Of a stretch of 64,000 nucleotides of DNA, positions 12,851 to 21,220 are shown in pieces. Each line of letters opens with the position of its first letter. Position 1 is the stretch's first letter. Below the pieces are notes generated by a model. The model did no database searches and was not told where the DNA came from. It saw nothing but the letters and a program-made list of their open reading frames with translations. Origin of the DNA: Umezawaea tangerina (GTDB taxonomy: Bacteria; Actinomycetota; Actinomycetes; Mycobacteriales; Pseudonocardiaceae); assembly GCF_003002815.1 (NCBI RefSeq), contig NZ_PVTF01000005.1, forward strand, positions 124,001 to 188,000. Reading direction: 5' to 3'. A program made the position numbers and the translations under genes.

Positions 12851-14226
12851 CGGTCACCACCGGAGTCGGGCAGCCTGAGGGTGAACACCGCGCCGCCCTC
12901 GGGGTGGTTCCCGGCGGTCAGCTCGCCGCCGTGCAGGAGGGCGTTCTCGCGGGCGATGGCGAGCCCCAGACCGCTGCCGGTGGACCGCGCCCTGGACGAG
13001 TCGGCCTTGTAGAAGCGGTCGAACACGTGGGGCAGGACGTCCGCGGACAGGCCAGGACCGCGGTCGGCCACCGCGATGACGACCCAGCCCGGTTCGGCCG
13101 CCACGGTCAGGGTCACCGGTTCGCCACCGTGCCGCAGCGCGTTGCCCACCAGGTTCGCCAGCACGACGTCCACCCTGCGCGGGTCCAGCCGTGCGACCAG
13201 GTCCTGGGGCATGGCGGTGTCGACGGAGTCCAGCCAGCCGCGGGCGCGCAGCGACGCCCGGACGGCCTCCGCCACGTCCACGTCGTCGAGCACCAGCGCC
13301 GCGGCCCCGGAGTCGAACCTGCTGATCTCCATCAGGTCGTTCACCAGCCTGGTCAGGTTGTGCGTCTCCTGGCCGACGAGCCGCGCGGCCTGCGCGGCGT
13401 CCGCGGGCAGCGTCCCGGCCTCCTCCTCCAGCACGTCCGCCACCGCGGTCATGGCGGAGAGCGGCGTGCGGAGCTCGTGCGACACGTCGGCGACGAACCG
13501 GCGGGCGTCGGCCTCCATCCGCCGGAGCTGGTCGACGCGCTGGTCGAGCGCGTCGGCGGTGTCGTTGAACGTGACGGCCAGGCCCGCCAGCTCGTCCGAC
13601 CCGCGAACGTCCAAACGGGACTTCAGGTCACCGGAACCCATGCGGCGCGCGGCTTCCCCGAGCTCGCGCACCGGCCGCAGCACGCTCCACGCGGCCAGCA
13701 GCGCCAGCACCAGGGCGAACACCAGCGCGGCACCGCCGAACGCCCACGCCCTGGTGGACAGCTCGCCGATGCTCACCGCCGCGGGCGCCAGGCTGCGCAA
13801 CGTGTAGACCTCCAGCACGGAGGAACCCGACACCACCCTGGTCCCGCTCACCAGCTGCGTCACGCCGTCCACGGACACGCGCTGCCACGCGACGCGACCG
13901 CCGCGCACGGCATCGCGCAGCTCCGGCGTGACAACAGAGAGGGGCAGGCCGCCCGCGCTCAGGTCGCCGGACACGGCCACGGCGGTGTCGTCGCGGTCGG
14001 ACAGCCCGCTCGCGATCCGCTGCAGCCGGTCCCGCGTGGGCGGTGACGAGTCGAACCGGGCGAGCCGGTCGACGCCGTCGGTCAGCGCCAGCAGGGCGGC
14101 GTCCTGCGCCTGCTCGAGGATGACGGAACGCGCCTTGAGGTACATGCCACCGGCGACGGCCATGGCGGTGATGACGCCGACGAGCGCGAACGCGACCACC
14201 AGCCGGGTGCGCAGACCGATCGTCAC
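12847..14226 (-). CDS. HAMP-containing sensor histidine kinase
   Basis: Membrane sensor kinase of 459 residues. TM1 lies at about 8-28 (LVVAFALVGVITAMAVAGGM), an extracytoplasmic region of about 130 residues follows, TM2 is at about 165-188 (FGGAALVFALVLALLAAWSVL), then a HAMP linker. HisKA carries His250 in VADVSHELRTPLSAM. The ATPase domain has an N-box (ANLVGNALRHGGE), DRGPGLSADVLPHVFDRFY and GSGLGLAIARENALLHGG. The GTG start overlaps the regulator stop codon (GTGA), indicating translational coupling. Together with the regulator and the lipoprotein it forms a cell-envelope-type sensing unit. Confidence 0.93.
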   Translation of the reverse strand: MTIGLRTRLVVAFALVGVITAMAVAGGMYLKARSVILEQAQDAALLALTDGVDRLARFDSSPPTRDRLQRIASGLSDRDDTAVAVSGDLSAGGLPLSVVTPELRDAVRGGRVAWQRVSVDGVTQLVSGTRVVSGSSVLEVYTLRSLAPAAVSIGELSTRAWAFGGAALVFALVLALLAAWSVLRPVRELGEAARRMGSGDLKSRLDVRGSDELAGLAVTFNDTADALDQRVDQLRRMEADARRFVADVSHELRTPLSAMTAVADVLEEEAGTLPADAAQAARLVGQETHNLTRLVNDLMEISRFDSGAAALVLDDVDVAEAVRASLRARGWLDSVDTAMPQDLVARLDPRRVDVVLANLVGNALRHGGEPVTLTVAAEPGWVVIAVADRGPGLSADVLPHVFDRFYKADSSRARSTGSGLGLAIARENALLHGGELTAGNHPEGGAVFTLRLPDSGGDR

Positions 14227-14900
14227 AGCGGCCCGAACCGGTACCCGAAACCGCGCACGGTCTGCACGTACACCGGTGCCGCGGAGTCGTCCTCGATCTT
14301 CGCCCGCAGCCGCTGCACGCACGCGTCCACCAGCCGCGAGTCGCCGAGGTACCCGTGCTCCCACACCGACTCCAGCAGCTGGCGGCGGTTGAACACCCGC
14401 CCCGGTGTGCCGGAGAGCTCCAGCAGAAGCCGCAGTTCGGTGGGCGCCAACGACACGCGGGACCCGTTCTTCGCCACGACGAGCCCCACCCGGTCGAGCG
14501 TCAGCTCGCCGTGCCGTTCCACGGCCGGTCCGGCCTTCGGCTCCGCGGCCGTCCGCCGCAGCACGGCCCGGATCCGCGCCTCCAGCACGCGGGCCTGCAC
14601 GGGCTTGACCACGTAGTCGTCGGCCCCGACCTCCAGGCCCGCCACCACGTCGATGTCGTCGTCGCGCGCGGTGAGCATGATGATCGGCAGGTCCCCCACC
14701 GCGCGGATCCGCCTGCACACCTCGAACCCGTCGATCCCCGGCAGCATCAGGTCGAGCACGACGACCTCCGCGGACGCCAGCCGCTCCAGCCCCTCCTCGC
14801 CGGTCTCCACGGCGTCCACCACGTGGCCCTGCCTGGTCAGCGCCAACCGCAGCCCGTCGCGCACCGCGCCGTCGTCCTCGATCAACAACACCCGTGACAT
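14223..14900 (-). CDS. OmpR/PhoB-family response regulator
   Basis: Response regulator of 225 residues. Receiver domain MSRVLLIEDDGAVRDGLRL with acidic pair, phospho-acceptor Asp in VVVLDLMLPGIDGFEV, Thr in IIMLTARDD and Lys in DDYVVKPVQ. The C-terminal winged helix reads RVSLAPTELRLLLELSGTPG to YVQTVRGFGYRF. The ATG start is 7 bases after the PAP2 phosphatase stop, and its own stop overlaps the kinase start. It should be activated by the downstream kinase. The PAP2 gene and this operon are probable targets, by analogy with self-regulated envelope systems. Confidence 0.94.
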   Translation of the reverse strand: MSRVLLIEDDGAVRDGLRLALTRQGHVVDAVETGEEGLERLASAEVVVLDLMLPGIDGFEVCRRIRAVGDLPIIMLTARDDDIDVVAGLEVGADDYVVKPVQARVLEARIRAVLRRTAAEPKAGPAVERHGELTLDRVGLVVAKNGSRVSLAPTELRLLLELSGTPGRVFNRRQLLESVWEHGYLGDSRLVDACVQRLRAKIEDDSAAPVYVQTVRGFGYRFGPL

Positions 14901-14907
14901 GGGGCAA

Positions 14908-15576
14908 CTATCGTCGAACGCGGCGGCGGACGGCCACCCGGTCGTCGGCCGGCGCGGCGGCCGCGAGGCAGTACAGCACCGCCGCGACCAGCACTCCCCC
15001 GACCAGGTCGCTGAGCCGGTGCCACCCGGTGACCATCGTCGAGGCGGCGACCACCACGACCGCCACCGAGCCGGGCAGGAGGACCCACCAGCGCGCCACC
15101 GGCGGCAGCACCAGCGCGAACGCCAGCAGCAGCGCCGTCGCCACGGCGACGTGCCCGCTGGGGAAGCTGTTGTGCGTGGACGACCCCAGCACACCCAGGT
15201 CGGGCCGCACGACGACCTCCTTGAGCACCCTGGTCACGACCACCGAGCCCACCACCACACCCACGACCGCCACCGCCGTCCACAGCCGCCTGCTCAGCAG
15301 CACGGCGACCAGCACCACCACGGCGAGCACCATCCGGTCACCGAAGACCGAGAGCACGGCCTTGGCGGGCTCCAGCAGCGCGGAGTCCTGCTCGTAGCTC
15401 GCCCCGCGCTCCGACATCGGCAGCAACGCGCCGTCGAACGCCTGCCCGCCCGGCGTCCACACGAACACCACGCAGGTCAGACCGAGGGCGAGCAGGCAGG
15501 CGAAAGCCGCCACGAGGAACCTGCGGCCGTCCCGACGAACGACGGACGGCCGGTCGAGCACCGAGTTCTGCGTCAC
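14908..15576 (-). CDS. PAP2-family membrane phosphatase
   Basis: Integral membrane phosphatase of about 222 residues, six predicted helices. PAP2 signature motifs are visible: KEVVVRPDLG, SFPSGHVAVATALL with the central His, and STMVTGWHRLSDLVGG with the nucleophile His and Asp. Such enzymes dephosphorylate lipid phosphates or undecaprenyl pyrophosphate at the outer face of the membrane. I prefer the GTG at 15576 because the longer frame, open to 15636, adds a charged segment with no clear ribosome binding site. It is the first gene of an overlapping operon with the two-component system and lipoprotein, which suggests a shared role in envelope homeostasis. Confidence 0.85.
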   Translation of the reverse strand: MTQNSVLDRPSVVRRDGRRFLVAAFACLLALGLTCVVFVWTPGGQAFDGALLPMSERGASYEQDSALLEPAKAVLSVFGDRMVLAVVVLVAVLLSRRLWTAVAVVGVVVGSVVVTRVLKEVVVRPDLGVLGSSTHNSFPSGHVAVATALLLAFALVLPPVARWWVLLPGSVAVVVVAASTMVTGWHRLSDLVGGVLVAAVLYCLAAAAPADDRVAVRRRVRR

Positions 15577-15709
15577 GACCCCATCGTCGGCCCGCTGTGT
15601 GGCGAGCCGGTGCGCGCCATGTCCGCGTTCTGTCACAGTCCGCCGACGACGAGCCCGTCACGCGCGCCATCCTCTCCGGACAGTGCGAACCCCTGGTGCG
15701 CCGTTGGTG

Positions 15710-16264
15710 TCAGGCAGGCTGGAGCGACGCCGGGTAGAGCCAGCTGCCGGGGGTGTCGCGCGCGGGGTTGGTGTAGTAGTCCTTCACGGCCGCGACGTAC
15801 TCCTGCACGCTGATGGCGCCGTCGCCGTCGGTGTCCAGGTGGGTGAAGGCCAGCCCGCACTCGGCCTCGCTCAGCCCGCGCGCCCTCAGCAGCACGGAGA
15901 ACTCCGCCGCGTCGACCCGGCCGTCGCCGTTGGTGTCCGCGAGGTCCAGCAGGGACGCCACGATCTCGGGGAACACCACGTCGAAGGCGCCGCCGTCGAC
16001 GAAGGCCAGGACCATCGCCTGCCCGAAGTCCTGCGGCGAGATCCTGCCGTCGCGGTCGGCGTCGCAGTGCTCGACGAGGGTGTCCCAGAAGCCGTCGTAC
16101 GCCTCGATGAGCTCACGCCCGCGTTCCGAGGAGGCGGGTTCGCCGAACGCCTGCAGCAGCCGTTCGGCCAGGGCGTAGAAGTCGGCGAGCTCGATGACGC
16201 CGTTGCCGTTGACGTCGTAGTGGGCGAACGTCGTGTCGATCCTGTGCTGCAGCACCTGCTTCAT
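15710..16264 (-). CDS. EF-hand calcium-binding protein (calerythrin-like)
   Basis: Soluble 184-residue protein with four EF-hand loops: DVNGNGVIELADF, DADRDGRISPQDF, DTNGDGRVDAAEF and DTDGDGAISVQEY. All four have acidic or polar residues at the calcium-coordinating positions, though the last residue varies between Asp, Asp, Glu-Phe and Glu. Spacing and length match the calerythrin / sarcoplasmic-calcium-binding family of actinomycetes, thought to buffer or sense intracellular calcium. The ATG giving MKQVLQHRIDTTF is the family-like start; an in-frame ATG 17 codons earlier adds a low-complexity segment. It stands alone, next to the sigma-factor gene on the same strand. Confidence 0.9.
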   Translation of the reverse strand: MKQVLQHRIDTTFAHYDVNGNGVIELADFYALAERLLQAFGEPASSERGRELIEAYDGFWDTLVEHCDADRDGRISPQDFGQAMVLAFVDGGAFDVVFPEIVASLLDLADTNGDGRVDAAEFSVLLRARGLSEAECGLAFTHLDTDGDGAISVQEYVAAVKDYYTNPARDTPGSWLYPASLQPA

Positions 16265-16338
16265 GCACAGGCACTGTGGTTCGACCCGGCGGTGGGCGCA
16301 ACCCACGTCGCCCACCCGTGTGGTGTTGTTCAGCCGGT

Positions 16339-17574
16339 TCAGCCACCGTCACCGGTCGCGGTGAGGCGGCGCAGGCGGTGCCTGAGGTGCTGCCGCTCGG
16401 CGAGGTTGACGGTGGTGGCGACGGCTCGGCGGTAGGCGTCCGCCGCCTCGCCGGTCCGGCCCGCCTGCTCCAGCAGGTGCGCGCGGACGGCGCTGAGCCT
16501 GGGGAGGTGGGGGTGGTCGGCCTCCAGCGCGTCGAGGTGGGCGAGGGCGACCTCGTGGCCGCTGACCATGGCCTGGGCGACGACGCGGTTGAGGGTGATC
16601 GTGGGGTTGGCGTGCCCGGTCACGAGCTCGAGGAGCCGGTAGAGGGCCAGGATCTCCGCCCAGTCCGTGGTCGCGGTGTCGGGGGCCTCGGCGTGCAGGG
16701 CCGCGATGCACGCCTGGAGCAGGTACGGGCCGGGCCGGGCACCGGGGGTGGCGCGTTCGACCAGCGCCACCCCCTCCTTGACCAGGTCCTGGTCCCACAG
16801 CGCCCGGTCCTGCTCGTCGAGCGGCCTGAGGAGCCCGTCCGGTCCGACCCGTGCCGGGTGGCGGGCCTCGGTGAGCAGCATCAGGGCCAGCAGACCGGTG
16901 ACCTCGGTGGAGTCGGGGACGCTGTCCAGCAGGAGGCGGGTCAGGTGCACCGCCTCTGCGGCGAGGTCGGCGTCGCGCGGCGGTGCGCCCGTGGTCGTGT
17001 GGTGGGCCTCGGTGAACATCACGTAGAGCACGTCGAGCACGGCGGTGATCCGCTCGGGCGTGGGAACGGGCGGCGGGAGCGGCAGGCCGAGCTGGGAGAC
17101 GCGGCGCTTGGCCCGCGTGATCCGCTGGGCGATGGTGGCCTCGGGGACCTGGTGGACGGTGGCGATCTGGGCGGTGGTCAGCCCGGCGACCGCGCGCAGG
17201 GTCAGCGCGACCTGACCGGAACGCGGCAGGGCAGGGTGGCAGCACAGCAGCAGCACCAGCAGCGAGTCGTCGGTCCGGACGGCCTCCGCCTCCACCGGCG
17301 GGTCCAGCAGGGCGGTGCGGGCCTCCCGGTCCCGCCGCCGGGCGTCGCTGCGGGCCTGGTCGGCGTACCGGCGGCGCGCGGTCACGGTGAGCCAGCCCAA
17401 CGGGTCGTCGGGGACCCGCACCGGCCACTGCCGGTGCGCCTGCAGAAGAGCCTCCTGCACGGCGTCCTCGCACCGGTCGAACCGGGCGCTGCCGTAGGCG
17501 CGCAGCAACCGGGCGAGGACCTGCCGCGCGAGCTCGCGCCACAGATCCTCACCCGGCGTGGCCGCAGCGGTCAC
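16339..17574 (-). CDS. ECF RNA polymerase sigma factor, ECF42 type
   Basis: Sigma factor of 411 residues. Region 2 spans about 15-80 (DRCEDAVQEALLQAHRQWP, then PLGWLTVTARRRYADQ), region 4 about 115-165 (RSGQVALTLRAVAGLTTAQIATVHQVPEATIAQRITRAKRRV). A 220-residue C-terminal extension with tetratricopeptide-like helices (DWAEILALYRLLELVTGHANP, EADHPHLPRLSAVRAHLLEQAG) follows, typical of the ECF42 group. ECF42 factors lack a classical anti-sigma factor and are encoded next to DGPF/YCII proteins, as here. The GTG start overlaps the stop codon of that partner (GTGA). The C-terminal extension is the likely control element. Confidence 0.93.
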   Translation of the reverse strand: MTAAATPGEDLWRELARQVLARLLRAYGSARFDRCEDAVQEALLQAHRQWPVRVPDDPLGWLTVTARRRYADQARSDARRRDREARTALLDPPVEAEAVRTDDSLLVLLLCCHPALPRSGQVALTLRAVAGLTTAQIATVHQVPEATIAQRITRAKRRVSQLGLPLPPPVPTPERITAVLDVLYVMFTEAHHTTTGAPPRDADLAAEAVHLTRLLLDSVPDSTEVTGLLALMLLTEARHPARVGPDGLLRPLDEQDRALWDQDLVKEGVALVERATPGARPGPYLLQACIAALHAEAPDTATTDWAEILALYRLLELVTGHANPTITLNRVVAQAMVSGHEVALAHLDALEADHPHLPRLSAVRAHLLEQAGRTGEAADAYRRAVATTVNLAERQHLRHRLRRLTATGDGG

Positions 17575-17939
17575 TCGTCCCCCAGGTCGGCGAACATCAC
17601 CGGCCGCAGCTCCAGGGCCAGGCCGGGGATGCTCGCGTCGGGGATCTGCTTCGCCAGCTCCACCGCGCGCGCCTCGTCCTCGACGTCGACGAGGTAGAAG
17701 CCGCCCATGAACTCCTTGCTCTCGACGAACGGCCCGTCGGTCACCTCGGGCAGGCCACCGGAGCTGCGGATGACCTTCGACCGGCTGGGGTCGGCCAGCG
17801 CCTGCGTCGCGATGAACTCGCCGCGCTCCTTGGTGGTGGCCATGAACGCGGCGTGTCCTTCGTGGATCAGCGTCTGCTGCTCGTCGGTGAGCCGCTCCAG
17901 CACGGCGGGGTCGACCTGCATCAGGATCAAGTACTTCAC
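17571..17939 (-). CDS. YCII/DGPF-domain protein, partner of the ECF42 sigma factor
   Basis: Small 122-residue dimeric alpha-beta barrel protein of the YCII-related family. It begins MKYLILMQVDPAVLE and carries the name-giving DGPFVESKEFMGGFYLVDV motif. These proteins are the conserved neighbours of ECF42 sigma factors; their biochemical role is unsettled, and they may be targets as well as partners. It starts at a GTG with AGGAGG six bases upstream, and overlaps the sigma gene by four bases, so both are made from one message. Length and domain are normal for the family. Confidence 0.92.
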   Translation of the reverse strand: MKYLILMQVDPAVLERLTDEQQTLIHEGHAAFMATTKERGEFIATQALADPSRSKVIRSSGGLPEVTDGPFVESKEFMGGFYLVDVEDEARAVELAKQIPDASIPGLALELRPVMFADLGDE

Positions 17940-18065
17940 TGCGTTCCTCCTGGTGGGTGAACCGGCCCTCGTGGCGGGTTCACCAGGTGGTCGTCACCGA
18001 TCCGGCGGACACGACACCACGCGCCGGACATCTTCCCGCGAGTTTTCCGCGACCGCCGTCACGTG

Positions 18066-18965
18066 TCATTCCACCGGGGTCGGAGGGGTCGGCTCACCGG
18101 GACGGGTCTGCTCGACGGCGTGGTGCAGCGCGGCGATGAAGGCCGTGGTCGCGGGCGGGTCCGGCGGGTCGCCGTAGGTGGCCAGGTAGACGTGGCGCCG
18201 GAAGTCGGCCAGCGGGCTGGCCTCGATCCCCGGCGCGTGGTGGGTGCGCAGCGCCAGCCCCGGCATGGTGGTCACGCCCATGCCCGCGGCGACCAGTGCC
18301 TGCTGCACGATGATGTCGTCGCTGGTGTACGCGACGGGTGGGACGAAGCCCGCCTTGGCGCAGGCGTCGAGGAACTCGCGGCGGCAGTTCTCGCAGCCCG
18401 CGATCCAGGCGGAGTCGCGGTTGCCCGCCAGCGTCTGGCCGGGTTCGAGGCTGAGCAGGTACACCGGGTCGTCGAACAGGTGCGCGGCGCGGATGTCGGC
18501 CGGGGGCGGCTCGTCGTAGCGGAAGACGACCGCGACGTCGACCTTCCCGGCCCGCAGCAGGTCGAGCGCCACGCGCGGGTGGGCCTCGACCAGGTGCAGC
18601 TCGACGCCGGGGTGCACGCCGCGCAGGGTGCCCGCGGCGTGCGGCACCAGAGCGGCGAGCGCCGACTGGAAGCCCGCGACCCGGACGCGGCCGGTGCGCA
18701 GACCCACCATCGCGGACAGCTCGGCGGCGGCGGCGTCGACCCGGCCGACGATCTCGCCCGCGCGGCGCGCCAGGTGCTCCCCCTCCGGGGTGAGCCGGAT
18801 GCCCCGACCGACCCGCTGGACGAGCTTGGCGCCGGTCTCGGCCTCCAGCCGGGCCAGGTGGTGGCTCACGGCGGGCTGGGAGTAGTTCAGCTCCTTGGCG
18901 GCCTTGGTGACCGAGCCGTGCGCGGCGACCGCCGCGAGGATCCGCAACCGCAGGACATCCAGCAT
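18066..18965 (-). CDS. LysR-family transcriptional regulator
   Basis: LysR regulator of 299 residues. The N-terminal helix-turn-helix reads MLDVLRLRILAAVAAHGSVT followed by KAAKELNYSQPAVSHHLARLE. The effector-binding domain (about 90-290) contains AGFQSALAALVPHAAG and a cysteine cluster GCENCRREFLDAC near residue 195. It is divergent from a cysteine dioxygenase gene, 94 bases apart, with a TATT-N11-AATA box between. The natural reading is a regulator of thiol or cysteine breakdown, though this rests on context. Confidence 0.93.
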   Translation of the reverse strand: MLDVLRLRILAAVAAHGSVTKAAKELNYSQPAVSHHLARLEAETGAKLVQRVGRGIRLTPEGEHLARRAGEIVGRVDAAAAELSAMVGLRTGRVRVAGFQSALAALVPHAAGTLRGVHPGVELHLVEAHPRVALDLLRAGKVDVAVVFRYDEPPPADIRAAHLFDDPVYLLSLEPGQTLAGNRDSAWIAGCENCRREFLDACAKAGFVPPVAYTSDDIIVQQALVAAGMGVTTMPGLALRTHHAPGIEASPLADFRRHVYLATYGDPPDPPATTAFIAALHHAVEQTRPGEPTPPTPVE

Positions 18966-18995
18966 GCATCAAGAGTACGCATGTGTTCGCCCGAC

Positions 18996-19014
18996 TATTG
19001 TCATTGGACGAATA
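18996..19014. promoter_or_regulatory. LysR-type operator between the regulator and cysteine dioxygenase
   Basis: TATT-GTCATTGGACG-AATA is an imperfect-centred palindrome with the T-N11-A core that LysR proteins recognise. It sits 31 bases before the LysR start and 46 bases before the dioxygenase start, the usual divergent arrangement. Confidence 0.55.
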
Positions 19015-19059
19015 AGTCCGGTGGGGCGAGGCTGGACGGGAGAAGAGGAGGACCGGACC

Positions 19060-19560
19060 ATGACCCGTTCCCTGACCACGCTCACCGGTCTCGTCGCGGC
19101 GGTGCGCCGGGCGATCGACGTGCGGACCGACTGGGCGGACACCGCGGAGCTGGTCGCCGACCGGCTCCGCGCGCACCTGCCCGGCCCCGAGGTCCTGACG
19201 CCCGAGCAGCGCCTCGGTCTGCCCGACAAGGTCGCGGGCCACCTGCTGCACGCCGAGCCCGACGGCGCGTTCTCGGTCCTCGGCCTGGTCTGGCGTCCGG
19301 GCCAGGCCACCCGGATCCACGACCACATCACCTGGTGCGTCGTGGGCGTGCTGTCGGGTGTGGAGCACGAGGAGCTGTTCGACGAGGCGCTCACCCCCAT
19401 CGGTACGCGGGACAACCCTCCCGGCGAGGTCACCGGCTTCGCGCCGCCCGGCGACATCCACCGCATCCGCAACGTCGGCGACGAGACCGCCATCAGCCTG
19501 CACGTGTACGGCACCGACCTCACCCGCGTCGGCTCCAGCGCCCGCCGCTTCTACGACTGA
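19060..19560 (+). CDS. Cysteine dioxygenase family protein (cupin)
   Basis: Cupin enzyme of 166 residues of the cysteine dioxygenase type I family, which oxidises cysteine or a related thiol to its sulfinate with non-haem iron. The metal motif is visible as RIHDHITWCVVGVLSGVEHEELF, giving two His ligands, and the second cupin motif as APPGDIHRIRNVGDETAISLHVYG with a third His. GAGAAGAGGAGGA lies just before the ATG. The frame is open far upstream, but the ribosome binding site decides the start. Divergent LysR regulator and operator imply induced expression. Whether the substrate is cysteine, 3-mercaptopropionate or another thiol is not decided by sequence. Confidence 0.88.
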   Translation: MTRSLTTLTGLVAAVRRAIDVRTDWADTAELVADRLRAHLPGPEVLTPEQRLGLPDKVAGHLLHAEPDGAFSVLGLVWRPGQATRIHDHITWCVVGVLSGVEHEELFDEALTPIGTRDNPPGEVTGFAPPGDIHRIRNVGDETAISLHVYGTDLTRVGSSARRFYD

Positions 19561-19644
19561 GCGGAGCGGCACTCCACCGAGGACCACGGGCGCGCCCGAC
19601 CGCGCACCCGAACGGAAGAACGCTTGCCCTGAAAGGATTGCACC

Positions 19645-20106
19645 ATGAACGACACCACCCCTGGACGCGGGACGGTCCGACGGCTGGACAACATCGCCAT
19701 CGTCGTCGACGACCTCGCGGCCGCCAAGGCGTTCTTCGCCGAGCTCGGACTGGAGCTGGAGGGCGAGGCGACCGTCGAGGGCAGCGAGGTGGACCGGCTC
19801 GTCGGGCTCGAGGGAGTCCGGTCGGACATCGCGATGATGCGCACCCCGGACGGCCACGGACGGATCGAGCTGACCAAGTACCACTCGCCGTCGGTCCAGG
19901 CAGGAGACCCGAACGCTCCGGCGAACGTGCTGGGAGGCCACCGCGTCATGTTCGCCGTCGAGGACATGGACGCCGTCGTCGACCGCCTGCGGCCGCACGG
20001 AGCGGAACTCCTGGGCGAGCTCGTGCAGTACGAGAACAGCTACCGGCTCTGCTACCTGCGCGGCCCGGCGGGCATCCTCGTCGCACTGGCCGAGCAGATC
20101 GGGTGA
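19645..20106 (+). CDS. VOC (glyoxalase/bleomycin-resistance fold) protein
   Basis: Single-domain protein of 153 residues with two beta-alpha-beta-beta-beta modules. Module 1 starts VRRLDNIAIVVDDLAAAKAFF and includes MRTPDGHGRIELTKY with a candidate metal-ligand Glu; module 2 starts GGHRVMFAVEDMDAVVDRL and ends NSYRLCYLRGPAGILVALAEQ. VOC proteins include dioxygenases, isomerases and drug-binding proteins, so the function cannot be fixed. GAAAGGA precedes the ATG. It follows the cysteine dioxygenase by 84 bases on the same strand and may be expressed with it. Confidence 0.88.
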   Translation: MNDTTPGRGTVRRLDNIAIVVDDLAAAKAFFAELGLELEGEATVEGSEVDRLVGLEGVRSDIAMMRTPDGHGRIELTKYHSPSVQAGDPNAPANVLGGHRVMFAVEDMDAVVDRLRPHGAELLGELVQYENSYRLCYLRGPAGILVALAEQIG

Positions 20107-20212
20107 CCGCGACAACCGATGGTCCACAGTGGACATCCGCTGCACCGTTGTGCGACGACGTCCTCCGGTCGTGCCGGACCGCGGTGACCGGCGGCACCGG
20201 TCACCGCGGACG

Positions 20213-20629
20213 TCACGCCCCCGTGTCGCGGGTGTCGTCGAAGGCCCGCTTGGTGGCGGCCAGGCCGAGCGCCATGGACTCGGCCATCGGCGCGGCCAGG
20301 CCGTCCGGAAGGACATCGCGAACCCACACCAGTCGGCACCGCCGCTCGCCCTCGGCGACGACCTGCATCGAGGCGTTGTCGTGGTCGGGTTCCACGCTGC
20401 CGCCGACGACCGAGTAGACGATCCGGCGGGCGTCGTGGTCGACGGTGACCAGCCGCTCCCGCACCGCGGTGCCGTTGGCGAAGGTGACGACGCGGTGGTC
20501 GGCCTCGACGCGGGTGTCGGCCACGAAGCCCGGCGCCATCCGCGAGGGACCGGTGGCGAAGTCGCCGACCACCGCCCACACGTCCTCGGCACTCGACTCG
20601 ATCAGGACGTCCTTGCTGATGCTCGCCAT
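20213..20629 (-). CDS. SRPBCC (polyketide cyclase/START-like) family protein
   Basis: Protein of 138 residues with the ligand-binding SRPBCC fold. It begins MASISKDVLIESSAEDVWAV, the usual first strand and helix, has RMAPGFVADTRVEADHRVVTF and RRIVYSVVGGSVEPDH strands, and ends with the long C-terminal helix LAAPMAESMALGLAATKRAF. Such proteins bind hydrophobic ligands or act as cyclases. I start at the ATG with AGGAGA upstream; the longer open frame is spurious since it would run into the VOC gene. It lies 43 bases downstream of that VOC gene on the same strand, so the two are probably an operon. Confidence 0.85.
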   Translation of the reverse strand: MASISKDVLIESSAEDVWAVVGDFATGPSRMAPGFVADTRVEADHRVVTFANGTAVRERLVTVDHDARRIVYSVVGGSVEPDHDNASMQVVAEGERRCRLVWVRDVLPDGLAAPMAESMALGLAATKRAFDDTRDTGA

Positions 20630-20672
20630 GTCTCCTACCCGTGTTCGGTGTGCTGTGCGGACAGTGGACCAG

Positions 20673-21032
20673 TCACCCGCGGGGAGACAAGCACAGCAGG
20701 TGCCCCTGCGGGTCGGCCAGCACCACCCACTGCCCGTCCCCCGGCTGGAACCCTGGTTTGGTGGCACCCAGCGCGAGCAGCCGCCCGACCGCCTCGTCGA
20801 CGTCGGCGACGTGGAAGTCCAGGTGCGCCTGCTTGTCCGGGCCCGGCCAGCTCGGTGGTCGGTGGCCCTCCACGCGCACGAGGGCGAGCTGGACGCCGTC
20901 GCCACCCAGGTACACGCAGTCGGCGTCGCCGGAGGTCACCTCCCACCCCGTGATGGCGCGGTAGAACTCGGCCAGTGGTCCGGGGTCGGAGCAGTCGAGG
21001 ACGACCGTGGAGAGCTGTGCGAGTGCGGACAT
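20673..21032 (-). CDS. VOC family protein
   Basis: VOC-fold protein of 119 residues. It starts MSALAQLSTVVLDCSDPGPL and AEFYRAITGW, the classic first module, and contains KQAHLDFHVADVDEAVGRLLALGA and WVVLADPQGHLLCL, giving candidate His and Glu metal positions. This short form is abundant in actinomycetes and usually uncharacterised. GGAGTGA precedes the ATG. It is the first gene of a two-gene unit with the SRPBCC protein and is divergent from an AraC-type regulator, which may control it. Confidence 0.88.
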   Translation of the reverse strand: MSALAQLSTVVLDCSDPGPLAEFYRAITGWEVTSGDADCVYLGGDGVQLALVRVEGHRPPSWPGPDKQAHLDFHVADVDEAVGRLLALGATKPGFQPGDGQWVVLADPQGHLLCLSPRG

Positions 21033-21220
21033 GGTGGGTCACTCCTTCGGTTGGCTGCGCACAAGCCTGCCCCGCGAGCACCCGGCGGTCTTGAAGATCC
21101 TTGCGGGGACTTCCGGACCGCCCGGCCAGTGCGGTGGCCACGAGCCCTTGCCGGGGAGTTCCCTCGTCCAGGCCCGGAAATGCCCGCCGAGGATCGCGGT
21201 CACCGCACTAGCCTCCGGGG

